The notes under the pieces: model-generated
Seen by the model: the letters and a program-made list of their open reading frames with translations, nothing else
The model's database searches: none
What the model was told of the DNA's origin: nothing
Shown: positions 1 through 6,264 of the stretch, piece by piece
Position numbering within the stretch: position 1 is the stretch's first letter
Layout of the letters: each line of letters begins with the position of its first letter
Origin: Mariprofundus sp.
GTDB taxonomy: Bacteria; Pseudomonadota; Zetaproteobacteria; Mariprofundales; Mariprofundaceae
Length of the DNA: 19,840 nucleotides
Assembly (NCBI GenBank): GCA_015485035.1
Contig: WFUI01000065.1
Location: forward strand, 1 to 19,840
Direction of reading: 5' to 3'
Position numbers and translations under genes: made by a program

Positions 1-41
1 TTAAATTTTGGTCGGTTTGCACTAACGGGGATTTCTAATGC

Positions 42-65
42 GTGGGACGTTTGCGTCTCACTTTT
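42..65 (+). terminator. Possible weak intrinsic terminator hairpin
   Basis: GTGGGACG (42-49) and CGTCTCAC (54-61) pair over 8 bp with one G-U, around a TTTG loop. TTTT follows on the plus strand. It would serve a plus-strand gene entering from the left of the window. On the minus strand it lies just after coq7 but has an A-C mismatch and no T-run, so it is poorer there. The T-run is short, so this is tentative. Confidence 0.3.
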
Positions 66-727
66 CACACCTTTTCGGCCAGATTGGTCATCACCTTTGA
101 GGTCAGTTTCATGAACTGTTTGATTGGTTGCGGTAATTCTGCAGCACCCAGGTTTTCAGCTAATTCGGCATGACCCTGTTCATCAATTTTCATTTGCTCC
201 ACAATGGCACGGCTGCGCACATCATTTTCGGGCAATCTGTCCAGGTGGTTGTCCAAATGACGTACAACCTGATGTTCTGTTTCAGCCAGGAAGCCCAGAT
301 TCCAGCGATCACCGGCAATACCGGCTGCCATGCCGATGGCAAAGGAGCCGGCATACCAGAGAGGGTCAAGCAGGGACGGGCGCTCATCCAGTTCTTCCAG
401 ACGATTGCGGCACCAGTTCAGATGATCGGCTTCCTCAATAGAGGCATATTTCAGCTTATCAGCCAGTTTCGGGTCGCGAGCAGTCAGGCTTTGCCCCTGA
501 TACAGAGCTTGTGCGGCCATTTCACCGGCATGATTCACGCGCATCAGTCCTGCCGCCAGTCTCTTCTGATCAGGACTCATGGCTGGTGACTCAGTGTCTT
601 CATTCGTACTCGCAGGCGGGTAAGGACGCGAACTGACCTGTTTGCAAAAAATGTTATTCAGTGCCCGGTCCATTTCTTCAATGATTCGGTCTGGGAAGGT
701 GTATGTGCGGAACGATTTATCTGTCAT
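65..727 (-). CDS. coq7: 3-demethoxyubiquinol 3-hydroxylase (Coq7)
   Basis: A 220-residue di-iron monooxygenase for a late ring hydroxylation of ubiquinone synthesis, acting at the inner face of the cytoplasmic membrane. The carboxylate-bridged di-iron ligand set is complete: E69 in RVNHAGE, E99 and H102 in EEADH, E151 in ETEH, and E183 and H186 in DEQGH. The motif MRVNHAGEMAAQALYQGQ is the Coq7 hallmark. The first 50 residues (DRIIEEMDRALN, then a Ser/Pro-rich linker) match the usual Coq7 N-terminus, so the ATG at 727 is accepted. That ATG has no good ribosome binding site (TTATGATTAACCG precedes it), but a 15-codon leader ORF with a very strong one ends 7 nt upstream. Translation may therefore be coupled. 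The gene implies an aerobic ubiquinone pathway. Confidence 0.95.
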   Translation of the reverse strand: MTDKSFRTYTFPDRIIEEMDRALNNIFCKQVSSRPYPPASTNEDTESPAMSPDQKRLAAGLMRVNHAGEMAAQALYQGQSLTARDPKLADKLKYASIEEADHLNWCRNRLEELDERPSLLDPLWYAGSFAIGMAAGIAGDRWNLGFLAETEHQVVRHLDNHLDRLPENDVRSRAIVEQMKIDEQGHAELAENLGAAELPQPIKQFMKLTSKVMTNLAEKV

Positions 728-1038
728 CGGTTAATCATAAAATGCTATTCCCATAGTGCAATAGCGGATTAGTTCTTCGCATTAATTCCTCCAAACCCTT
801 TATTTTCAATGCATTTGGATTGTATCCACAGAAGCTGTGGATAACCTTGTGTATAAAATGACGCGATGGGCTTTGTTTGTTACAATACTGTGACACGCAC
901 ATGACATGCATAAATTTTATGCACGAAATATAATACAACAAAAACAACAAGTTACGAAATAATGATTAAGCGATAGGGAAGGTCATCGGTATTTTTGCGT
1001 GAATTTGTTTTTCGCAGGGACACGAGTGGATAAAATAC
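728..1038 (-). promoter_or_regulatory. Gap between hpnE and coq7: coq7 control region with DnaA-box-like cluster and palindrome
   Basis: This 311-base AT-rich gap holds no long gene. It contains: TGTGGATAA at 836-844 (complement TTATCCACA, a perfect DnaA box); TGTGTATAA at 848-856 (complement TTATACACA, fits TTWTNCACA); GTATCCACA at 822-830 (one mismatch, opposite orientation); and TTATGCACG at 917-925 (one mismatch). The first and third form an exact 9-bp inverted repeat, TATCCACAG-AAG-CTGTGGATA (823-843). A second perfect palindrome, TGCATAAA-T-TTTATGCA, lies at 907-923. A minus-strand TACAAT (824-819) could be the coq7 -10 box and would touch the inverted repeat, but no good -35 is visible. 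Confidence 0.45.
735..782 (-). CDS. Putative 15-residue leader peptide upstream of coq7
   Basis: The reading frame MRRTNPLLHYGNSIL starts at ATG 782-780, behind TTTGGAGGAATTA (GGAGG, 5-nt spacing). This is one of the strongest ribosome binding sites in the window. The stop (737-735) lies 7 nt before the coq7 ATG, which itself lacks a Shine-Dalgarno. The arrangement suggests that ribosomes are loaded on the leader and reinitiate at coq7, or that the leader controls coq7 expression. The frame stays open upstream to about 950, but only this internal ATG has a ribosome binding site. There is no homology evidence; the call rests on signal quality and position. Confidence 0.4.
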   Translation of the reverse strand: MRRTNPLLHYGNSIL

Positions 1039-2310
1039 TTATGTAAACAGTTTTTTGATGCTTCGGGCAGCTTTTTCACCACGCTGAACGGCAAATTCAA
1101 TCGTAGCAGGCAATTCTCCGGGCACAGGTGATTCAGATGCATCCACAATATTTCTGATCACTGCTTTGGGATAGCCGGAGCGCACCAGCACAGTGGCGCG
1201 TTTTTCGCATACAATGCGGGAATGTGTCGGCTCCTGGTCGATTCCACAGAGCTTTGCCAGCTCATGACTGATCTGATCGGCCAGTTGATGACTATCGATA
1301 TTATTTTCCTCCACTGCACTGATCACGGCACACAGATGCCGGACATCGGATTTGAGCTGTCCCATTTGAGCCGACACATCAAAAAACCACTGTCCCAGGG
1401 TGCCAATGCCGCCGATAAATGGCTCCGGCAGGCCCGGATGATTGTCATACCAGAGATGTACATTGGTAATCGCACGTGTTTCGTATGCTGTATTTTCGCC
1501 CAACAGACGATTACTTGCATAAACCGGCAGCGCAATCACAGCTGCATCAAATGCTTCGCCATCCATGATGACGCCATTTCCCTCGCCTTGAAGCGAATGT
1601 ACGGGGTGGCTGGTGTGTATGGTTACACCCATACGACTGGCTGTTGTTACCAGCGGGCCAATCAGGGCTTGTTGTAACGGCGCATTGAACCAGCCAAGCC
1701 GGGCAGTTTTTTTCGAGGCAAAGCTTTCAGACAATACACGTGCAAAGGTGCTGGCATCGGCTGTCCGGATGGATTCATTCATGGCGCCCAGACAAATCGG
1801 TTCGATCATGTCCCGAACCAGTTCGGCAGGGATCTCACAATGCTTTAACAGGGTGGCAACGCTATGGCCAGCGCATGTATTGCTGTTCATCGCGCGGTTC
1901 AGTCGCAACATCGCCAGAGCGGAACGCCAGCTGTGCCCCGGCATGGATTTTACAGCCAACAACAGGGCAAGCGGGAATGGTAATTTACCGGAAGGGTTCA
2001 GGCTGAAGTATTGCCGCTGTTTTTCCCATAATGTCAGTTTCAGTGACGACTGCCATGTCACATGGCCAGATGCCTGACAGTCATCGAGCAGCCGCTCTGT
2101 GGCCAGATAGGCTCCGTTGAGCAGATGAGGACCGTTGTCGCACCATTCCCCTGATTTTTTATCGATAAACGAGCGGGTGCGGCCTCCGGGTTGTGGGGCC
2201 GCCTCGAACAGCTCGACTTTAAAGCCATTTTCCGAAAGTCGCAGTGCAGAAGTCAATCCGCAGACACCACCGCCGATGACTGCGATGCGTTTTTGGTCTA
2301 TATCCTGAAT
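1039..2310 (-). CDS. hpnE: Hydroxysqualene dehydroxylase (squalene-associated FAD-dependent desaturase HpnE)
   Basis: An FAD-dependent amine-oxidase-type protein that converts hydroxysqualene to squalene, the third step of the HpnCDE route. The N-terminus has a Rossmann dinucleotide motif (RIAVIGGGVCGLTSALRL) followed by FEAAPQPGGRTRSF. It is last in the hpnC-hpnD-hpnE operon. The start is a problem. The first conventional start in frame, TTG at 2256, lies inside the GGGVCG motif and would destroy FAD binding. Between the upstream in-frame stop (2328-2326) and that TTG there is no ATG, GTG, TTG or CTG. The best candidate is ATT at 2310-2308, one base after the hpnD stop codon, with GGA about 8 nt upstream, giving a 423-residue protein. 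ATA 2301-2299 or ATC 2286-2284 are alternatives. Function is secure; the start is not. Confidence 0.88.
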   Translation of the reverse strand: MQDIDQKRIAVIGGGVCGLTSALRLSENGFKVELFEAAPQPGGRTRSFIDKKSGEWCDNGPHLLNGAYLATERLLDDCQASGHVTWQSSLKLTLWEKQRQYFSLNPSGKLPFPLALLLAVKSMPGHSWRSALAMLRLNRAMNSNTCAGHSVATLLKHCEIPAELVRDMIEPICLGAMNESIRTADASTFARVLSESFASKKTARLGWFNAPLQQALIGPLVTTASRMGVTIHTSHPVHSLQGEGNGVIMDGEAFDAAVIALPVYASNRLLGENTAYETRAITNVHLWYDNHPGLPEPFIGGIGTLGQWFFDVSAQMGQLKSDVRHLCAVISAVEENNIDSHQLADQISHELAKLCGIDQEPTHSRIVCEKRATVLVRSGYPKAVIRNIVDASESPVPGELPATIEFAVQRGEKAARSIKKLFT

Positions 2311-2311
2311 G

Positions 2312-3187
2312 TCAGAATTCCAGCTTCAGCGGCAGGTTTTTCTTCACCGCCTTTTGTTCATAGCGCCATGCCCGCCATGCAATCCAGATCTTCTTCAATG
2401 GAAGCATGTGAACAGGATGTTCCCATACATTGAAGTTCACCGACCTTAATTGTTGTAAATAGGCATAATAAATCGCCCCCATGACAATCGACGGCCTGAG
2501 GCTCTCACGGTCTTCATCTGCCAGACTGGCCAGGGCCTGCCTGTAGGATGCCTCGGCCTTGTCGGCATATTCCTCCAGCAATTGCTGCATACTTTGGCTG
2601 AACTGGCCATTCTTGAATGCCTGATCCGCTATTTTATGCCGAATTCTGTCTTCCTGTGGCAGATAGATACGACCAATACGGGCATCTTCGGCAACATCCC
2701 GAAGAATATTGGTCAGTTGCAGTGCTTCACCCAGTGATGTGGCGAAATTACGGGCTGTCCGATGACGGTAACCGAAAATTTCAATACTTAACAGCCCGAC
2801 CGCGCCGGCAACACGGTAGATATACAGAGACAGATCAGATGATTTCAGTATCGGTTTATGCATGACATCCATCAGCATGCCATCGAGAATCTCCACCAGC
2901 AGTTCTTCATCGATTGAAAAGTGTTCTTTGGCCCAGAATAATTCTCTGCCAACCGGATGTTGTGGTTTTCCTGCAAAGGCACGACTCATCTCTTCGCGCC
3001 AGAATGCCAGTTTATGCAGCGCTACTTCCTGTTCCCTGATTTCATCGGCGACATCATCGACTTCCCGACAGAAGGCATAGAGCGCCATTATGGCCCGTCG
3101 CTGGTCTTCGGGCAGAAACAGGAAAGCATAAAAGAACGATGAGCCGGAGCCACGGGTTTTATCGCGACAATACTGTTGAGGATTCAT
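2312..3187 (-). CDS. hpnD: Presqualene diphosphate synthase (HpnD)
   Basis: A trans-isoprenyl diphosphate synthase of the squalene/phytoene family, 291 residues. It condenses two farnesyl diphosphates to presqualene diphosphate. The N-terminus YCRDKTRGSGSSFFYAF and the first Asp motif REVDDVADE (D44, D45, D48) are present. The second Mg-diphosphate motif NILRDVAEDARIGR contributes N160, D164 and D168. The start is the ATG at 3187, which overlaps the hpnC stop as ATGA. A longer frame to 3250 adds residues unlike the family and runs into hpnC, so it was not used. The VDDVAD and NILRD-AED forms separate HpnD from HpnC next door. The stop lies at the start of the hpnE reading frame, which suggests tight translational coupling. 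Confidence 0.94.
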   Translation of the reverse strand: MNPQQYCRDKTRGSGSSFFYAFLFLPEDQRRAIMALYAFCREVDDVADEIREQEVALHKLAFWREEMSRAFAGKPQHPVGRELFWAKEHFSIDEELLVEILDGMLMDVMHKPILKSSDLSLYIYRVAGAVGLLSIEIFGYRHRTARNFATSLGEALQLTNILRDVAEDARIGRIYLPQEDRIRHKIADQAFKNGQFSQSMQQLLEEYADKAEASYRQALASLADEDRESLRPSIVMGAIYYAYLQQLRSVNFNVWEHPVHMLPLKKIWIAWRAWRYEQKAVKKNLPLKLEF

Positions 3188-4107
3188 TGTGGTTTTACCC
3201 TGGGAGGAAACAGAACATCTTTTAAAATCGGCAAGATCAAACGTTTCCATTCGGATTTGCTTAATGTGGTGCGCTGGATTAATGGTTGATCCAACTGTTC
3301 GATTTTACTCAACATATACCGACCACCGTGCAATGTGGCGGCAATTTGCAAACGCAATCGAAACGGGAGCATGCCCAGCAGGGGCGTACCCTCATCAAGC
3401 ATGCTACGGGTAATTCCAATGGCTTTTGTCAGGACGGGACGGAATGCTTCGGAATCAATATCACCATCCAATAGCTGTTGTCCTGTCAGGTTACTTTCAT
3501 CCAGCCAGTTCTCCGGCATATAACAGCGGCCATTCGGTAAATCGATACTCAAATCCTGCCAGAAATTAATCAGCTGCAGCGCCGAACATATTTTATCCGA
3601 ACAATGAACAGCTTCAGCATGGTTGATTCCGTGCAGTTGCAGCATTAATCGACCGACCGGATTGGCTGAATGTTTGCAATAAAAGAGTAACTCATCCAGC
3701 GTGGCATAAGCATGGATACTGACATCCATGCGAAAGGCGATGAGTAAATTATCCAGTTCATCGATATCAAGTTCATGCGTTCGAATGGCATCGCCAAGTG
3801 CCCTGAATACCTGATGATCGATAGTATTGTCTTGTTCGCAGCGCTCCAGCAGGGTTTCCCAGGCATCGAGCTGCTTGAGTCTGGTTTCCGGCGCGACATC
3901 ACCCTCGTCGGCCAGATCATCGGCGTGGCGGGCAAAGGCGTAAATAGCAGCCACAGCAGGGCGAAGTCGGGCAGCCAACAGCTTTGAAGCAGTCGGAAAA
4001 TTTTCATAATGATTTTGTGCGATATCCAGACAATGTTGATAAGCCTGCGTCAATTCCATTGGCTGGCCGGTTAGGGCTTGCATGGCGGCATGGTGGCGGT
4101 GCAGCAT
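3184..4107 (-). CDS. hpnC: Hydroxysqualene synthase (HpnC)
   Basis: A 307-residue squalene/phytoene-synthase-family enzyme, first gene of hpnC-hpnD-hpnE. In the known three-step bacterial route, HpnC turns presqualene diphosphate into hydroxysqualene. The family-typical NHYENFPTASKLLAARLRPAVAAIYAFARHADDLADE stretch lies at residues 32-68, with the first Asp motif at D63, D64 and D67. The second motif NFWQDLSIDLPNGR supplies N181, D185 and D189. The ATG at 4107 has GGA 5 nt upstream. Later Met codons (residues 9 and 17) have poorer sites but would still keep the whole fold. Only 65 bases separate it from the divergent thiO, so both promoters must share that short gap. No squalene-hopene cyclase gene is in the window. 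Confidence 0.93.
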   Translation of the reverse strand: MLHRHHAAMQALTGQPMELTQAYQHCLDIAQNHYENFPTASKLLAARLRPAVAAIYAFARHADDLADEGDVAPETRLKQLDAWETLLERCEQDNTIDHQVFRALGDAIRTHELDIDELDNLLIAFRMDVSIHAYATLDELLFYCKHSANPVGRLMLQLHGINHAEAVHCSDKICSALQLINFWQDLSIDLPNGRCYMPENWLDESNLTGQQLLDGDIDSEAFRPVLTKAIGITRSMLDEGTPLLGMLPFRLRLQIAATLHGGRYMLSKIEQLDQPLIQRTTLSKSEWKRLILPILKDVLFPPRVKPQ

Positions 4108-4172
4108 GGTTTCCGCAAGTTGAAGATGACACCTGAAAGTATTTTCTGCAAAGAAAGAAGGGGGAGGGGATT

Positions 4173-5342
4173 GTGGCAGGCTTGAAACAGGGAGATGGAA
4201 AACGCGTGGTCGTGATCGGCGGCGGTATCATCGGCTGTTTGACAGCACTGTATCTGCATCGGCTCGGAGCCAGCCCCGTCATACTGGAAAAGGGCAAGAC
4301 CGGCCGCGAATCATCATGGGCCGGTGCCGGTATCCTCTGCCCGATTCATCCCTGGCTCTATCCGGACAGTTTTACACATTTGATTGATGACAGTCTGGCC
4401 CGATATCCGGACCTGAACGATATGTTGCTGGAGCTTACCGGTATGGATATCGAATGGCGCAATAATGGCCTGCTGATTCCGTTTTTTTCCGATGACTGTA
4501 TCCACCACCGGGATCAGGCACTGGCATGGTCAGAGCGGTTTGGTTGGCCTGTCGAGGAGCTTGACTCTACACAGACGTGCGAACATGAACCGTCAATCAG
4601 CGCATCGGTGAACGGCGCGTTACTGTGGCCGGAAGTAGGGCAGGTGCGTAATCCGCGTCTGCTGGCGGCTGTGCGCAAGGCTCTGGAAATTTGCAACGTG
4701 GCTGTGCAAGAGCAAACCGAAGTAGTTGCTCTGGAAAAACATGCTGACGGTGCAATTTGCGGTGTGCGCCTGGCCGGTGGAAAAAGCATTGCTGCCGATG
4801 CCATACTGCTGGCGGCCGGCAGCTGGAGTGGCGAACTGGCGCAACAGATCGGTTTGATATTGCCGGTGGAGCCGGTGAAGGGGCAGATCGTGTTGCTCAA
4901 AGACACGCCGGGCATGGTAAACCATATTATCAAACATGATGATGCCTATCTGGTACCGAGAATCGATGGTCATATTCTGGTCGGGGCCAGCATGGAACGG
5001 GCCGGATTTCAGCGCGGCACCAGTGATGATGTGGTCAGCCGCTTGCTCGAATCGACGTGGCGCATGATGCCGGGCTTGAAAGGGGCCGATATTGCACAGC
5101 AATGGATGGGTTTCCGGCCCGGCACACCGGACGGTATGCCGTATCTGGGCCCGGTGGATGAGCATCCGGGCCTGTGGGTTGCCACCGGTCATTATCGCAA
5201 TGGCGTAGCACTCGCTCCCGGCACGGCTGAATTGATGAGCCGCTGGATCATGGGAAAGCCCCCCCAACTGGATATGTTCGATTTTCGTATCAACCGTCCG
5301 CTGCAGACGTCTTCAGCGGTAGGTTTTCCGGGCAGCCTATAA
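4173..5342 (+). CDS. thiO: Glycine oxidase ThiO, FAD-dependent (thiazole branch of thiamine synthesis)
   Basis: A 389-residue DAO-family flavoprotein. ThiO oxidises glycine to iminoglycine for the thiamine thiazole ring. The N-terminal FAD motif VVVIGGGIIG (residues 12-21) is followed by VILEKGKTGRESSWAGAGIL, and the C-terminus has FRPGTPDGMPYLGP and GHYRNGVALAPGTAELM, which are typical of ThiO. The GTG start at 4173 has a purine-rich GGGGGAGGGGA just upstream. No other thiamine gene is nearby, so the substrate rests on family resemblance alone; a related D-amino-acid oxidoreductase is the main alternative. It is the only long plus-strand gene in the left half, convergent with the orphan gene to its right. 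Confidence 0.85.
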   Translation: MAGLKQGDGKRVVVIGGGIIGCLTALYLHRLGASPVILEKGKTGRESSWAGAGILCPIHPWLYPDSFTHLIDDSLARYPDLNDMLLELTGMDIEWRNNGLLIPFFSDDCIHHRDQALAWSERFGWPVEELDSTQTCEHEPSISASVNGALLWPEVGQVRNPRLLAAVRKALEICNVAVQEQTEVVALEKHADGAICGVRLAGGKSIAADAILLAAGSWSGELAQQIGLILPVEPVKGQIVLLKDTPGMVNHIIKHDDAYLVPRIDGHILVGASMERAGFQRGTSDDVVSRLLESTWRMMPGLKGADIAQQWMGFRPGTPDGMPYLGPVDEHPGLWVATGHYRNGVALAPGTAELMSRWIMGKPPQLDMFDFRINRPLQTSSAVGFPGSL

Positions 5343-5373
5343 CGACAAGCGTAAGATGTGCCGGTATTACGAT

Positions 5374-6063
5374 TTATCCTAACTGTTTTACTAACTCACG
5401 AATGATTTTAGTGGCTTCATGAGCTTGTTCTTCAGTGCTTTCAAATTCCTCCCCATATTCTGCCAATAACGATGCTGCTCTGGTGATATTTTCGGTTTCC
5501 ATAGTACCATTGTCACCAAGTGTGTTTTGCACGTCTTGCAGTGCATTTGTAAGACATTGCAGCATGATCTCAGCGCTGTTGGCAACAGCAAAATCTTCAT
5601 AGGCAAGTTGGTCAAGTGTCTGGGCTAATTCCAGTTCTCGTGTTTCTGACCGTAGGCCTAATATGTTGAATAACTTTTTGAAGGCATTAACACCACACCC
5701 TCCACTGATATTACTACTGTGTTTACGAACTTTACTGCAGTGTGTTCTAAGATCTTCGATATGAGTTTCCAAATGGTAGGCTTCTTCTTTAGACTTAATA
5801 TAATAGTCATTAAAACGAGACAACTCCCTTCCCTGTGTATCAGCTGATACTGCAAATCTGAAATTCGTCAATACAGCCGATGAGCGTTTAATAAGTTTTA
5901 AGCTCTTATTTAATTCTTCAAGTAACAGGCGAAGATCATCACGAATTTCCGGATGATTCGTAGTAACGTAGTTTTTTCCTGTACTAACTGCTTCTGCAAT
6001 TGTCCTGATGCTGTCTATTCCATCTGCAACAGATTTTAATCCATCAATAACATCTTTTATCAT
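5374..6063 (-). CDS. Orphan all-helical soluble protein of unknown function
   Basis: A 229-residue protein I do not recognise. It starts behind a strong AAGGAGA (8-nt spacing). It has no signal peptide or membrane segment and is rich in charged heptad-like stretches: residues 1-30, 38-66 (RDDLRLLLEELNKSLKLIKR), 88-112 and most of 145-229, which suggests a helical bundle or coiled coil. A Gly/Cys kink (SSNISGGCGVNAFKK, about 118-132) splits two helical halves. The codons are clearly more AT-rich than those of thiO and hemN on either side, which hints at later acquisition. It is a single-gene unit with its own upstream gap, convergent with thiO. The helical N-terminal half could be a small interaction or signalling domain, but no named family can be claimed. 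Confidence 0.8.
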   Translation of the reverse strand: MIKDVIDGLKSVADGIDSIRTIAEAVSTGKNYVTTNHPEIRDDLRLLLEELNKSLKLIKRSSAVLTNFRFAVSADTQGRELSRFNDYYIKSKEEAYHLETHIEDLRTHCSKVRKHSSNISGGCGVNAFKKLFNILGLRSETRELELAQTLDQLAYEDFAVANSAEIMLQCLTNALQDVQNTLGDNGTMETENITRAASLLAEYGEEFESTEEQAHEATKIIRELVKQLG

Positions 6064-6139
6064 AGTAGACTCTCCTTTTATCCTTATGCGTATGAGGTCT
6101 ATAACGTATTCTAAGGCATAACGCCGAGTGAGTATTTCC

Positions 6140-6175
6140 GTGACAGATATTGATTGTGTATTCGTATATTGTCAC
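6140..6175. promoter_or_regulatory. Inverted repeat upstream of orphan gene (operator candidate)
   Basis: GTGACA-G-ATAT (6140-6150) faces ATAT-TGTCAC (6166-6175), an exact match apart from one bulged base, with a 15-base AT-rich centre. It lies about 80-110 bases upstream of the orphan gene start and downstream of hemN. It could be a regulator site for the orphan gene; no clear -35/-10 pair was found beside it. Confidence 0.3.
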
Positions 6176-6184
6176 TGACTAACA

Positions 6185-6217
6185 GGTAGCGGAGCTGGGA
6201 GTCAGAACCCTGCTCTG
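6185..6217 (-). other. tRNA/tmRNA-like 3' fragment (degenerate)
   Basis: On the minus strand the stretch reads CAGAGCAGGGTTCTGACTCCC and then AGCTCCGCTACC. It resembles a T-arm (GGGTTC-GACTCCC with one inserted T in the loop) followed by the end of an acceptor stem. tRNA and especially tmRNA genes end this way (GGTTCGACTCCC...GCTCC.CCA). No 5' half is visible, so it cannot be a working RNA. It may be an attachment-site remnant beside an acquired gene, or chance. Confidence 0.2.
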
Positions 6218-6264
6218 TATGTACATTGGAATAAAGTTATATAACCAGCTAATAAATAAGGGGT

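Noticed and set aside
783..950. 71-codon frame extending the coq7 leader ORF upstream
   Set aside because: It runs through the DnaA-like cluster and palindromes, has no ribosome binding site at its first start, and the sequence is not protein-like.
728..1038. Chromosome replication origin
   Set aside because: Three to four DnaA-like boxes are suggestive, but gene orientation on the right side is opposite to leading-strand expectation and no typical oriC neighbour (dnaA, mnmG, hemE) is present.
3188..3250. N-terminal extension of HpnD
   Set aside because: It would overlap hpnC by 67 bases. The ATGA overlap at 3184-3187 and the family start MNPQQYCRDKT support the shorter form.
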